Part shown: one piece after another, positions 11,005 through 23,882 of the stretch
Numbering within the stretch: the stretch's first letter is position 1
Layout of the letters: each line of letters starts with the position of its first letter
Origin: Paraescarpia echinospica
Lineage: Eukaryota > Annelida > Polychaeta > Sabellida > Siboglinidae
Assembly (NCBI GenBank): GCA_020002185.1
Contig: CM034534.1
Span: forward strand, 67,805,452-67,869,451
Direction of reading: 5' to 3'
DNA length: 64,000 nucleotides
Notes under the pieces: generated by a model
What the model saw: only the letters and a program-made list of their open reading frames with translations
Told to the model about the DNA's origin: nothing
Databases searched by the model: none
Program-made: the position numbers and the translations under genes

Positions 11005-13068
11005 CTACATGTATCCCGCCTTTTTTAGGTGTGTGTCGATTTTATTTTTAAACATATTCACGCTACTAGCACCAACACAATCAGGAGATAATCTGTTCCA
11101 TTCATTTACAGTCCTTTGTGAGAATGAGAACTTTCTTATATCTAATCTACACTGCTCCTTTACTAATGTAGCTTCATGTCCTCTGGTCCTTCTATCTTTC
11201 TTAACTGAGAAAAAAAAAATTCTATCAATATTTTCATAATCATTCAATATTTTAAACACTTCTATGTGATCTCCTCTCAATCTCCTGGTCTCTAGTGTTG
11301 TTAAACCACATTCTTTTAGGCGTATTTCGTAACTAAGATCCCTCAGATTTGGTATCATTTTAGTCGCTCTCCTCTGTACTCTTTCTAGCATATCTATGTC
11401 CTTCTTGCGATATGGCCTCCATGCTTGTATACAATATTCTAAATGAGGCCTCACTATTGTTTTGTACAGCGGTACTATTAATTCTTTTTTCTTATACGCT
11501 ATATTTCGCCTAATTAATCCAAGGATTTGATTTCCCTTTGACGCTGCAATTCCGCACTGCTCTGAAACCTTCATATCAGCACTAATGGTTAACCCTAAGT
11601 CCTTTTCTTTTACAGTAGTACTTAGAACAGTACCCCCCATTTTATATTTTACCTCTTCATTCCCATGACCTGTGTGGAGGCATTTACATTTCCCAAAATT
11701 GAACAGCATTTGCCACTTTTCAGACCATTTGATCAACCTATCAAGATCATCTTGTAAATGCTGTCTGTCTCCATCACTTTTAATCCTTCTAAACACTTTT
11801 GTATCATCCGCAAATTTTAACACCTTGCTTGTTATATCATCGTCCAAATCGTTGATATATATTAAGAATAATATAGGTCCTAGTACTGATCCCTGTGGTA
11901 CCCCACTCAATACCGATTTCCAGTTTGAAGCCTCCCCATCAACTACTACACGTTGTCTTCTGTCATTCAGCCATTTTTCTATCCAGTTTATTATACCATT
12001 TCCTATGCCATGGGCCTTTAGCTTAAGGAGTAATCTTTGATGTGGTACTTTGTCGAAAGCTTTTTGAAAATCTAAATAGATGATATCTACTGGTGATCCC
12101 TCATCTACCCACCTAGTGATGTCTTCCAAAAAACATAACATATTTGTTAAGCATGACCTCGCTTTTAAAAACCCATGTTGAGATGGGTTTATCAAGTTAT
12201 GTTTAACAAGAAAATCCACCATGTGATCTTTAGTTAGTCTTTCTAATAATTTGCAAATCACTGATGTTAAACTCACTGGTCTATAGTTCTCTGACTTGTT
12301 TCTCGAACCTTTTTTAAATAACGGTATAATGTTTGCCTCTTTCCATTCTAAAGGAACCACTCCCTCTTCTAATGACAAATTGAAAACTGTTGCAAGCGGT
12401 ACGCTAATTTGTTCTACAATTTCCAATAGTAGTTTGGGCGGAATCCCGTCCACTCCAGGTGATTTATTATCCTTCATAGCCCTTATTTTCTTAGCTACCA
12501 TTTCCGAGGTTACAACTAACTGTCCTAAATAGTCTGAATCTGCCCCCTTGAACTTAGCCTCTGGTACTGGCAGTGAACTAATATCTTCCCTGGTAAACAC
12601 TGAACTAAAATACTCATTCAGGTCTTCTGCCATTAAGAATCCCTCTGATATTGTATTTCCAGCACTATCTTCTAGAGGACCGACCTTATCCTGAACTTTC
12701 TGTTTGCTTCGAATATACGCATAAAAACTCTTACTGTCATGTTTTATATTACTAGCTAATTTTTTTTCATAGCTTCTCTTTGAATTTCTAATTTCAGCTG
12801 TAGCTTGATTAAGTGCTTCTTTATAAATGTTGTAGTCTTCATAATTTCCAGTACATCTATATGACTTCCACATCATTTGTTTATACTTAATTTTTCTAAT
12901 GGCTTCTTTCGATAAGTGTTTCTTTTTAGACCGTTTCCCTTGTTTTTTGAAAGGTACAAATTTATCGACTATGCACTTAATTTCACTATTTAAGATATTC
13001 CAGCATTCGGTTGCTGTCTTATTCTTCAGTGTGTTATTCCAGTCTATCTTTGCTAAATATTTCCTCAT
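11005..13068 (-). pseudogene. CR1-A ORF2, reverse transcriptase and C-terminal part
   Basis: The frame is 687 codons long and uninterrupted. It has the linker rich in lysine, the RT blocks (SPGVDGIPPKLL, NYRPVSLTSV, LDFQKAFDKVPH, SGVPQGSVLGP) and the catalytic F-A-D-D near 11815. The C-terminus has LEYCIQAWRPY and the usual CR1 end (NEWNRLSPDCVGASSVN.FK..ID). It would perform target-primed reverse transcription. It is separated from the endonuclease only by a single-base deletion. Confidence 0.92.
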
Positions 13069-13643
13069 GTCCTTATACCTTCCTTTGTGGAAATTTCTCC
13101 TATACTGCTTTTACTATTCCTTTCTGATTTTACTTTGATGGTAAAATGTATCTGGTTGTGATCACTACTCCCCAGTGGCTCACATATCTTGACATTGTCA
13201 ACTAATTCTTTCTGTGAGGACAAAACTAAGTCTAACACATTCTCTCCCCTGGTTGGTTCTAGCACATGTTGAGAAAGGAAACTATCTTGTACTAAAACTA
13301 AAAACTTGTGGTCCTCACTCCCCATACTCTGTAGAGATTTCCATTGTATATGCCCATGGTTAAAGTCCCCCATAATAATACAGTTCCGTTTGCTTACTTC
13401 CTTTATAGCGTTTTGTATTTTTTCATTCTCTTCTATGCTTATGTTTGGACTTCGATAAACTAACCCAACTGTTAACGTTGAGTTTCCTGTAACTATGTTA
13501 CACCAAACAGCTTCTTCGCAATCTGCTTCTCTTTCTAATTTTATTTCATAAGCCTGGATAGATTCTTTAATATATAAAATAACTCCACCTCCCTTTCTTC
13601 CTATTCTATCTTTCCTAAACATTACATATCCTGTTAGTCCCAA
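13065..13643 (-). pseudogene. CR1-A ORF2, apurinic-type endonuclease part
   Basis: The segment encodes most of the endonuclease that nicks target DNA. Landmarks are FRKDRIGRKGGGVILYI, IIMGDFNHGHIQW and the catalytic S-D-H in GSSDHNQIHF. Relative to copy C it lacks one T in the T run at about 13109, which throws the frame just before the reverse transcriptase. The first residues of the domain, present in copies B and C, are missing because the copy is 5'-truncated. Confidence 0.88.
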
Positions 13644-13710
13644 TTCGGCATCTGATATATCAGTGGTGGCCCACGATTCGGTTATACCTATTATGTGAGG
13701 GTCAATATCT

Positions 13711-16009
13711 GGACCAGCTGCTGTTTATGTCACAGATTCAGTAAAGTAAAGAAGGAAAATATATGGAATAAACGAAGAATGAACATAGCAACAGTTCATG
13801 ACAGACGGATTGATTTAAAAGAAAAAACACCACCTCTCCATGCACGAAGCCGCCGATGGCGACGCCGATGTCATATTGAATGATTGGCATTGTTTTTGTT
13901 GGAATTTAAAAACTATGGTACTATCATGTTCATTTTTCACTAGGTACATCTGGCTATACATTTTGAAGTGAAGTTTCAAAGAAACGTTTAGATAACAGAA
14001 ACTTACTGAATCCGAGAAACATTGAATAATGAAACCATTTTATTTGCACCATAAATCCAGCTGCTATATCCATAAGCAGTATAAATACATTACACATCAT
14101 TGATGTAATCTACAGTATTAAAATAGGACAGGTGGTTATGTACTTTCCTATCTACGTAAGGTTTACTTTTACTATTTTTAGTTTGAAAAATGTAGATCTA
14201 TAAAGAGCATAACATGATTGTCGACAAAATATTAAAATCTATTGCATCAGTGTTTATTTTGTACTGGGAGTGCAATAATTATTTCTGTCCATCATTTAGA
14301 GTCAAATATATTGAATTTGTTTCTGTCGAACTCCCGTTTCGATAACAAATAAAATGGCCATTGTCTGATGGAAATATAAAAATATAAAGTTATAAAATTA
14401 CAAAACTTTAAAAGTAACGCATATTCTAAAACACTGTTTTCAGTCATCATTGGTGTATTTAGCTCAAGAAGATCCCTAAGACATTTTGAATGTTGTGGAA
14501 CATTTATATTTTATGAATTTTCAAAATTATTGTAAAAGCAACTTTGTCAACACCTTTTTATACACTACTCCCAGTACAATTCACTTAACACAAACTTGTT
14601 TCAACAAATTTTGAAGAATATGGTGTAGAACACAATTCAAACATGATGAGCATAAGAAAGCATACATTTTATTATGTACTCCTACTTTTCAACATAATGA
14701 TGGGATGATGTGCATTTGGATGCACAAATCGATCGATTGCACAAATCCATTTGAAACGTAGTGATGTACATATTCCCAGCAGAAGCCACACGGAATTAAT
14801 GTGGCAGAACAAAGTCAGACATCTTCTTCACTACTGTGTCAGTTAACATATTGTCCTATTAATAGCACTGTTATGCATTTTGATACACAAAGCTATCAGA
14901 TGCACACATCCATTTGAAACTCGAAGTGAGGTACAACTTACCACAACAGAATGGGGCAGAACAAAGTCAGACATCATCTTATGTCAGGTGACCCATTATC
15001 CAATTAATGGCAGTGTTAAGTAGAGCTCTGCAATTTCCTCTTTCCATCAGCTCAGCTATTTCCAATGTTCCTGCAAATAAACAAAGCTGAATTTATGAAA
15101 CTGAGCCTAAATATGAGTTAACTACCTCAACACTGTGTAGATTAATTCAGTTTATATATTAGATTATGGGACTTATCACCAAGTGTACAGCTGGCTAAAT
15201 GGAAAAGAGAACCTTGTTATGTTGATTCAGTCAGACTAAAATATCAATCCAACTTTTAATTTGCTTCTACATAATTATCTGTATGCATTGGTCATATACA
15301 GTGCACTCCAGATAACTTGAACTCACATAAGTGAATTTTTGCTAAGTTAAATCTTTTCCTCGGTCCAGGGCAAAGGTCCCAATAAGGGGACTTTCTAATA
15401 ACTTTCTAGTTATCAGAAATTCCACTTATTAGTATTGTCGTGGGTCCCTGGAAGTTCGACCTTATCCAGAGTGCACTGTATATTTTCCTTTATTCTTGCT
15501 CAAATAATTAATGTTGTATATAATTATACATATGGGTCATTCTCGTGAAAAGTGTACAATAAAAGTAAAGTAACATGTCAAAAATTTATGTTTAATTTGT
15601 TTTTAGCGAGTACTATTATTATCAAATGTGCTATTCACATGAAGCAGCACAACTTGATCTGATGTATTATTCGATTTTTAATAATATATTCATGGATAAA
15701 AACTTATGTATACTAGAGTGCAGATCTGCTGGTGTCTAAAATATTCGTGCATCGCAAAATTCCGTGGCAGCATGGTATTGTGTACTACAAACCTAAAATT
15801 TTATATTGAATGATGACATGCCAGCCAGGTTTACTGGCAATCGTAGCTGTAGCATTAAATGTGAACGTACGAATCTCAAATTTTTATGTTTCGGTTCAAA
15901 TAAGTGGGGAAACGGGGACTTTTAAAAAACGGCTGACTGGAATTTGGAAAGGCAAGACCCGTAGACACACATACCCAAATTCCAGATTTACACTTACAGG
16001 TTAATGGGC
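13711..16009. other. Non-coding stretch with a degenerate tandem duplication
   Basis: Two related copies of about 150-185 bp lie at roughly 14690-14874 and 14875-15020. They share GATGCACA, CCATTTGAAAC and GGCAGAACAAAGTCAGACATC. A MITE at 15299-15478 is listed separately. No gene is recognised. Confidence 0.55.
15299..15478. mobile_element. Small MITE, Tc1/mariner-pogo type
   Basis: The 180-bp element begins CAGTGCACTCCAGATAA and ends in the inverted form (TTATCCAGAGTGCACTG). It is flanked by TA on both sides (15297-15298 and 15479-15480). It holds no coding sequence. TA target sites and CAGT-type ends suggest mobilisation by a pogo/Tigger transposase. Confidence 0.8.
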
Positions 16010-17095
16010 TGATTTAAGCCATTGGCCTTTGTTGGTGCCCATATCACTGTGTGACGGTCTTGGCATCTAACACATGTTGTGGGAGCCTGTTCCACTGATC
16101 TACGGCTCTAACTGAGAAGTAATTCTGTCTGACCAGCAGTCTTGTTCTTTGCTTGAAAAGCTTTCTCGTGTGTCCTCGTGTTGCTGTACTGTCCCTCTCC
16201 TGGAAGAAGTGACGAGCTTAAACTTTGTCGATTCCGTTAAGTATTTTGTACGTTTCAATAAGGTCGCCTCTCTGACGTCGGTAATACAACGAATGTAGTT
16301 TCAGTTGTTGTAATCGTTGTTCGTATGTGAGTTTTGCTATGCTGGTAACCAGCTTGGTTGCTTGTCGCTGTACTTTTTCGAGGATGTCAATGTCCTTTGC
16401 CAGATATGGGCACCATGCTTGTACACAAAACTCGAGGTGTAGACGGTAGAGTGTCACAAATGATTTCTTGGTCATGTGCTTAAAAGTTCTCTTTACCATG
16501 CCAAGAGCTTGCATGGCTTTCTTTGCTGCTTTCTGGCATTGCACAGTCGGTTTTATGTTGGTGGTCACCCACACCCCAACGTCCTTTTCCTCATTTGTTG
16601 TCTCGAGGTTCCCTATGGCTCGAGTCTTGTGTGTCATACGTTTTGTGTGGCGATTTCCCCACTTGCATTAACTTGCATTTCTCGGGGTTGAATTGTAGCA
16701 ACCATTCTTTATACCAATCGTCCAGGGTGTCAATGTCAGTTTACAGTTGGTCTTGGTCTTCCTGTTTACGGATTGTTGCGTATAGCTTCGTGTCATCGAC
16801 AAACATCTTAATGCTGCAGTGGACCAGGTCTGGGATGTCATTCACGTAGAGGATAAAAAGAAGCGGTCCTATGACAGATCCCTGGGGAACTCCACTGATG
16901 ACGGGGGCCCACTCTGACTTAGATCCGTTGAGTACTGCTTGCTGAGTTCTATTAGTCAGGAAAGTTTTCAGCCATCGAACCACTTTGCCTCGGATGCCGT
17001 AGGCTTCTAGCTTCTTTACCAGTCTGCAGTGAGGAACTGTGTCGAACAGGCAAACAAATTACATCCACGACCAGGTTAATCATCTTGCTATGGTT
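16010..17095 (-). pseudogene. CR1-like reverse transcriptase fragment, different family from copies A-D
   Basis: The fragment runs from the middle of the RT domain to the C-terminus. It has FDTVPH, LKTFLTNRTQQAVLNG, SGVPQGSVIGPLLFILYVNDI and a catalytic box mutated or variant as F-V-D-D. The C-terminal part has LEFCVQAWCPYLAKDIDILEKVQRQATK and NYFSVRAVDQWNRLP near 16060-16110. Several frameshifts interrupt it (near 16640-16740 and 17040). Both ends are truncated. Confidence 0.85.
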
Positions 17096-18848
17096 GCATA
17101 TACTGATATTTTAGCGTGCATTTTCGTTCACTGCATGTAAAATATTGGACAATGCAGTTTTATTAACTAGAAAGACGAGACCTAAGGTTACGTTAGTTAT
17201 TGTAGTTGAGGCTCGGCAGACTCAGTGACAGTCCCAGCGGCAGCTGACACCGACTGCAGCCGTCCGCGTTAGCGGACGTTATAATTCTATTTAATCGAAA
17301 CATTACTCGGCTGACGGCATTGGCAAGCAGGGTAACTAAACAGTGCATACGTTTCCTACACTTATAACAAAAAATAGCTGTCAATATGCATATGTCTACA
17401 AATTGCTTATTTACAATGCCATTGCTTGAATCAACTCACCTCGTAAACTAACATGTCAACTATGTGTGTAACGTCAACGGTCGTCGTGTGGTTCACTGCG
17501 CGTGCATGAATATTCATTATACGCGGGCTGCATAATTAATCATCCACGTGGCATCAAGCTCAGACTGATTCGCGTAAACACAACTGTTTATCGTTTTTTT
17601 TGCGCAGATAACACCCAAATTATGCATAAACATGCAAGACATAAGTAGCAGAGAAAGTACTTATGGGAAATTAATACGTTTTGATACGGTACACTTCGAA
17701 TGCATATTTGCTTACAAAGAATCCCTTTAATACTCGAACAGTACTTAATTTCATTTGAGCGCATCCAATGGATTTATGATTTGGGAATGCGATAAGTTTA
17801 ATTTGCAAAGTAGCCAAATTGTTAGAGTAGTTACTGGTTTGCCCGCCATAGTCGGATATTGTGTGATACATGTGAAAGTTTGGAATTTACTATCAGAATA
17901 TAAAATTATGCATGTATTTGCATCGAAACAGTAGCTACATAGGCGGATCCAAGGGAAAGGAACGCACGTGTCTTCTAGACCTTTGGAATTTCGCAACGCT
18001 TTGCCTGCACTAGAGTGGTGTGCCCTCTAGACCGTTTGAATGCTTTTGAATGTTACGGGCCCCGTGTGAACATCGCCGCGAAAAAAATCCCCCCTCCCTC
18101 CCGTCTTCCGATGTTATCAGTCGAGTCGAGACATCGTTGAAGCTGAAGTTACGGCAGCGCGGCAGGGACATATGTTCAACAGCACTCCCCCGTCTTCCGA
18201 TGCCATGATCCGACAGCGCGACAGCAGAGTCGTGCTGAAGATCCGGCTCAGTCCACCCAACACGAATTTGTTCCGGCCGCCAATGGAGGTTTTTGGTGAG
18301 CCTCAAGGAGTTTAATGGGAAGGTTTCGGGCCCCCTCTAGATTACCCTCTCTGGATGTACCCATATCTATATCAAGGGTGTGATGCAGTCACACAATTGT
18401 CAAAGAGGCGTGACGTTCTTTATGGATTACCCGTAAGATCGGTTATTTATGCTTAAAGTGAATTATTCCAAGATGATTGTCCATTTTGAATGTTGACAGC
18501 CATCAACAAATTGGTACGCTTTCCTTATTTGTACAAACAGGAGAATTGGACACCTGAGAGTGGAGTTGAACATCAGATTGGATGGGAAATAGTGGAAGCA
18601 AGTGGATGGTTTTGCGTAATTTGCGTATTGCATCGATGAATTTCCGTGTAACATTAATTGTTTGAAATTTGTACGTTCACGAGAACGAAATGGACCGTGT
18701 GGATATGGAATTAAAATTGTAGTACAGTGAATATAAATTGTGTTGACACATGTGAAACGGATAAAAGGCAACTGGCATTGTGTTTTAATGCCTAAATGAT
18801 CACAACAAAACGTTATTTCACTACCGACTGACTATCTAAATTACATAA
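17096..18848. other. No gene recognised
   Basis: The region is mixed AT-rich and GC-rich DNA. A GC-rich, restriction-site-rich patch lies at 18010-18330. Around 18554-18625 about 70 bases resemble 50014-50090, hinting at a shared old repeat. No coding feature is supported. Confidence 0.45.
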
Positions 18849-18959
18849 TTTAACAAGATTTAACAAGATTGCCACCCAGAGAATTAACTCTATGTGGCAG
18901 GTGGACAAGGAAGCCATTTGGCTTATCGAGAGTCCGACCCTTTTATTTATGTGTATTCC

Positions 18960-20533
18960 GCTCTTCTGAGGTATGTGTAGATTTTATTTTTAAACATATT
19001 CACGCTATTAGCACCCACACAATCAGCAGATAATATGTTCCATTCATTTACAGTCCTTTGTGAAAATGAGAACTTTTTATATATATAATCTACACTGCTC
19101 CTTTGCTAATGTAACTTCATGTCCTCTAGTCCTTCTATCTTTCTTAACTGAGAAAAACATATTTCTATCAATATTTTCATAACCATTCATTATTTTAAAC
19201 ACTTCTATCTGATCTCCTCTCAATCTCCTGGTCTCTAGTGTTGTTAAGCCGCATTTTTAAGGCGTATTTCGTAACTACGATCCCTCAGTTTTTGTATCAT
19301 TTTAGCTGCTCTCCTCTGCACTCTTTCTAGCATATCTATGTCCTTCTTGCGGTATGGCCTCCATGTTTGAATACAATATTCTAAATGAGGCCTAACTATT
19401 GTTTTGTACAGCGGTATTATTAGCTCTTTTTCAGATAATATGTTCCATGTGTTTTGTTTCGCCTAATTAATCCAAGGATTTGATTTCCCTTTGAAGCTGC
19501 AATTCCGCACTGCTCTGAAACCTTCATATCAGCACTAATGGTTAACCCTAAGTCCTTTTCTTTTACAGTCGTACTTAGTACAGTACCCCCCCCCATTCGT
19601 TCCCATGTCCTGTGTGGAGGCATTTATATTTCCCAAAATTGAACAGCATTTGCCACTTTTCAGACCATTTGATCAACTTGTCAAGATCATCTTGTAAATG
19701 CTGTCTATCTCCATAACTTTGAATCCTTCTAAACACTTTTGTATCATCCGCAAATTTCAACACCTTGCTTGTTATTTCATCATCCAAATCGTTGATATAT
19801 ATTAAGAATAGTATAGGTCCTAGTACTGATCCCTGTGGTACCCCACTCAATACCGATTTCCAGTTTGAAGCCTCCCCATCAACTACTACACGTTGTCTTC
19901 TGTCAATCAGTCATTTTTCTATCCAGTTTATTATACCATTTCCTATGCCATGGGCTTTTAGTTTAAGCAGTAATTTTTGATGTGGTACTTTGTCGAAAGC
20001 TTAATCTAAGTAGACAATATCTACTGGTAATCCGTCATCTACCCACTTAGTGTTGTCTTCCAAAAAACATAATATATTTGTTAAGTATGACCTTGCTTTA
20101 AAGAAACCATGTTGAGATGGGTTTATCAAGTTATGTTTAACAAGAAAATCCACCATGTGATCTTTAATTAGCCTTTTTAATAATTTGCAAATAACTGATG
20201 TTAAACTCACTGGTCTATAGTTATCTGACTTGTTTCTCGAACCTTTTTTAAATAACGGTATAATGTTTGCCTCTTTCCATTCAAAAGGAACCACTCCCTC
20301 TTCTAATGACAAATTGAAAACTGTTGCAAGCGGTACGCTAATTTGTTCTACAATTTCCAATAGTAGTTTTGGCGGAATCCCATCCACTCCAGGTGATTTA
20401 TATCCTTCATAGCCCTTATTTTCTTAGCTACCATTTCCGGTGTTACAATTAATTGTCCTAAATAGTCTGAATCTGCCCCCTTGAACTTAGCCTCTGGTAC
20501 TGGCAGTGAACTAATATCTTCCCTGGTAAACAC
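18960..20533 (-). pseudogene. CR1-B ORF2 reverse transcriptase remnants
   Basis: Pieces in several frames match copies A and C: TREDISSLPVPEAKFKGADSD, PPKLLLEIVEQ, NYRPVSLTSV, SGVPQGSVLGP and F-A-D-D near 19750. A small deletion near 19998 removes the middle of the LDFQKAFDKV block, and further frameshifts lie near 19440, 19590, 20390 and 20600. The enzyme is dead. Confidence 0.85.
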
Positions 20534-20583
20534 TGAACTAAAATACTCAATCAGGTCTTCTGCCAGTAAGAATCCCTCTGATA

Positions 20584-21603
20584 TTATATTTCCAGCATTT
20601 CTTCTTCCAGAGGACCGACCTTATCCTGAACTTTATGTTTGCTTCGAACATACGCATAAAAACTCTTGCTGTCATGTTTTATATTACTAGCTAATTCTTG
20701 TTCATAGCTTCTTTTTGAGTGTGTCTTATTTTTCAGTGTGTTATTCCAGTCTATCTTTGCTACATATTTCCTTATGTCCTTATACCTTCCTTTGTGGACA
20801 TTTCTCCTATACTGCTTTTTACTATTCCTTTCTGATTTTACTTTGATGGTAAAATGTATATGGTTGTGATCACTACTCCCCAGTGGCTCACATATCTTGA
20901 CATTGTCAACTAATTCATTCTGTGAGGACAAAACTATGTCTAACACATTCTCACCCCTGGTTGGTTCTAGCACATGTTGAGAAAGGAATGTATCTTGAAC
21001 TAAAACTAAAAACTTGTGGCACTCCCCATACACTGTAGAGATTTCCATTTGATATGCCCGTGGTTAAAATCCCCCATGATAATACAGTCCCGGTTGCTTA
21101 CTTCCCATATAGCGTTTTGTATTTTTTCATTCTCTTCTATGCTTATTTTTGGACTTCGATAAACTAACCCAACTGTTAACGATAAATTTCCTGTAACTAT
21201 GTTACACCAAACAGCTTCTTCGCAATCTGCTTCTCTTTCTAATTTTATTTCATCAGCCTGGATAGAGTCTTTAATATATATATAAAACTCCACCTCCCTT
21301 TCTTCGTATTCTATCTTTACTAAACATTACATATCCTGTCAGTCCCAATTCGGCATCTGATATATCGGTGGTGGTCCAGGATTCGGTTATACCTATTATG
21401 TGAGGGTCAATATCTTCTACCATGTTTAGTTCATTTCTTTTGTTTACTATACTCCTTACATTTAAATAAACACATTTATATCCAGCTTCAGAAGAGTTTT
21501 CCGGACTGTTCTTTGCTGATTTATTTGTGCTGTCTTTATCTATGCCTCCAGTTTCAGGCTTTTCTGTGAGTCCCCCCTGCGAATCTAGTTTAAATAGATG
21601 CAA
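20584..21603 (-). pseudogene. CR1-B ORF2 endonuclease remnants
   Basis: Copy B shows the beginning of ORF2 (FKLDSQGGLTEKPETGG) followed by YLNVRSIVNKRNELN, a short GITESWTTTDIS block and, after frame changes, IIMGDFNHGHIKW and GSSDHNHIHF. Relative to copy C, bases are missing near 21030 and 21285. A larger deletion near 20720 removes the segment between the endonuclease and the RT linker. Confidence 0.82.
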
Positions 21604-22646
21604 CCTGTCCCACTGTCAACAGATCGCAGCAGGTTCTTTGAGAATACTGCTGCCCCCTTTCCACTAAAATGGAGGCCATCTCTCATGTACATATCTTCCC
21701 TCCCAACAAAGTATTCCCATAAATCTGTGAATCCCACCCCCTCTTCTTCACACATCTGCTCAACTAGTGCGTTGATCGCCATCCTCTTGCAGTTTCTATA
21801 CGTTGCCCCCCTTCCTCCCATTACTGGCAACATTCCTGACAGAATAATCTGTTCAACTCTTGTCTTCTTTAGCTTCCTCACTAACTGTCTATACTTCTGT
21901 ACTATCCCAGTTGTTCCCTCCCTGTCTGCATTATTTGTTCCTACATGTACCAGTATAGACACTCCCTTGCCATGTCCCAATACCTTCTCTACCCTGTCAG
22001 TCACATGTTCAATCCTAGCCCCCGGTAGACAAACAACGACGTCCTTCCCCTCACTCAGTGTCTTGTCCGTCTTTCTCATAATGGAGTCGTCCATAAACAC
22101 CCTCTCTTTAGTCATTGCCCCTTCAATAACTGCCTTAGAGTAGCTCCTTCTTCGGTTTGCATCTGTCTGGTTGTTGTCTTTTCCTCCTGTCGTCTTCTCT
22201 TCTGTCACATTCTCTTCCGATCCATTCTTTCCTGTCGCTTTTTCTCTTGTAGCCTTTCCTCCTGTCAGCGTCCCTTTTATCGACTTCTCTTCTATCACAT
22301 TTGCTCTCACTTCCTTTCGTCCCTTCATATTTCCTCCCATCTCATTTTCTTCTCTCCTCTCCCGTCCCATCTTCCCTCCCTCCTTCTCTACGGTCACTTT
22401 CTCCCCTGTTACCTTCAGGTTTTCTGTCGTCGATTTTCCAATTTCTTCCCCTCCAATCACCTTCCCTCCTCTCAATCTCCTTTCCTCAGTTTTCTTGCCA
22501 CTGCTATTCTCCTTCAGTCTTGCAGTATTCTCACCTCTCTCCCTGTCGTCTCTCTCCATTCGACCTGCCTCCTTGCTAATTCCCATCTCCATTCCCTTCA
22601 CAATATCTGTCAACCTCACTATCTCCTTCTGCAGACACTCCACCTT
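21585..22646 (-). pseudogene. CR1-B ORF1 with SGNH esterase-like domain
   Basis: The N-terminal half is a charged, Lys/Glu/Gly-rich region with imperfect G-K/E repeats. The C-terminal half resembles the SGNH hydrolase domain of CR1 ORF1: VHVGTNNADREG, a middle LSGMLPVMGGRGATYRN, and a terminal D-G-L-H-F-S (catalytic D..H). It ends at GCIYLN with TAG, overlapping the ORF2 start by about 19 bases. ORF1 proteins bind RNA or membranes; the esterase role in retrotransposition is not settled. The true 5' start is missing. Confidence 0.85.
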
Positions 22647-22742
22647 AAACAAGATTTAACAAGATTGCCACCCAGAGAATTAACTCTAGGTGGCAGGTGG
22701 ACAAGGAAGCCCTTTGGCTTATCGAGAGTCCGACCCTTTTAT

Positions 22743-23880
22743 CTATGTGTATCCAGCCCGTCTGAGGTATGTGTCGATTTTATTTTTAAACATATTCACG
22801 CTACTAGCACCCACACAATCAGCAGATAATCTGTTCCATTCATTTGCAGTCCTTTGTGAGAATGAGAACTTTCTTATATCTAATCTACACTGCTCCTTTG
22901 CTAATGTAAGTCCATGCCCTCTAGTCCTTCTATCTTTCTTAACTGAGAAAAAAATATTTCTATCAATATTTTCATAACCCTTCAATATTTTAAACACTTC
23001 TATCTGATCTCCTCTCAACCTCCTGGTCTCTAGTGTTGTTAAACCGCATTTTTAGGCGTATTTTGTAACTAAGATCCCTCAGTTTTGGTATCATTTTAGT
23101 TGCTCTCCTCTGCACTCTTTCTAGCATATATATGTCCTTCCTGCGATACGGCCTCCACGCTTGAATACAATATTCTAAATGAGGCCTAACTATTGTTTTG
23201 TACAGCGGTATTATTAGCTCTTTTTCCTTATACGTTATGTTTCGCCTAATTAATCCAAGGATTTGATTTCCCTTTGTAGCTGTAATTCCGCACTGCTCTG
23301 AAACCTTCATATCAGCACTAATGGTTAACCCTAAGTCCTTTTCTTTTTCAGTAGTACTTAGTACAGTACCCCCCATTGTATATTCTACCTCTTCGTTCCT
23401 ATGTCCTGTGTGGAGGCATTTACATTTCCCAAAATTGAACAGCATTTGCCAATTTTCAGACCATTTGATCAACTTGTCAAGATCATCTTGTAAATGCTGT
23501 CTATCTCCATCACTTTCAATCCTTCTAAACACTTTTGTATCATCCGCAAATTTCAACACCTTGCTTGTTATTTCATCATCCAAATCGTTGATATATATTA
23601 AGAAAAATATAGGTCCTAATACTGATCCCTGTGGTACCCCACTCAACACCGATTTCCAGTTTGAAGCCACCCCATCAACTACTACACGTTGTCTTCTGTC
23701 GATCAGCCATTGTTCTATCCAGTTTATTATACCATTTCCTATGCCATGGGCCTTTAGTTTAAGCAGTAATCTTTGATGTGGTACTTTGTCGAAAGCTTTT
23801 TGAAAATCTAAGTAGACGATATCTACTGGTGATCCCTCATCTACCCACTTAGTGATGTCTTCCAAAAAACATAACATATT
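22743..23880 (-). pseudogene. CR1-C ORF2: RT C-terminal half and tail
   Basis: It continues from the frameshift near 23880 with LDFQKAFDKVPH, SGVPQGSVLGP, F-A-D-D (about 23550) and LEYCIQAWRPY. A second frameshift near 23045 leads into the final EVFKILKGYENIDR..F and NEWNRLSADCVGASSVN block. Confidence 0.88.
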
Positions 23881-23882
23881 TG

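Larger units (their letters stand above)
10911..13710 (-). mobile_element. CR1 non-LTR retrotransposon, copy A, 5'-truncated
   Basis: The copy lies on the minus strand, with its 3' end at the low coordinate. The 3' end has a perfect 10-bp stem-loop and a short tail of ATCTTGTTAA repeats. The 5' end stops at about 13710, where homology with copies B and C ceases inside the endonuclease domain start. Only one coding lesion is evident (a missing T in a T run near 13109), so this is a young copy. It is almost identical to copy D at the end of the window. Confidence 0.93.
18849..22646 (-). mobile_element. CR1 copy B, with ORF1 and ORF2, heavily mutated
   Basis: The copy retains an esterase-type ORF1 and most of ORF2, but ORF2 has many frameshifts and internal deletions. 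Its 5' end falls inside ORF1 and directly abuts the 3' tail of copy C at about 22646, so B and C stand head to tail. Its 3' stem-loop (18871-18898) has mismatches. Confidence 0.9.

Noticed and set aside
18463..18771. Minus-strand 102-codon ORF
   Set aside because: No family signature; the opposite strand carries about 70 bp shared with the decayed repeat near 50014.
22171..22659. Plus-strand Ser/Pro/Phe-rich ORFs
   Set aside because: They are the antisense of the low-complexity Lys/Glu/Gly-rich half of CR1-B ORF1.
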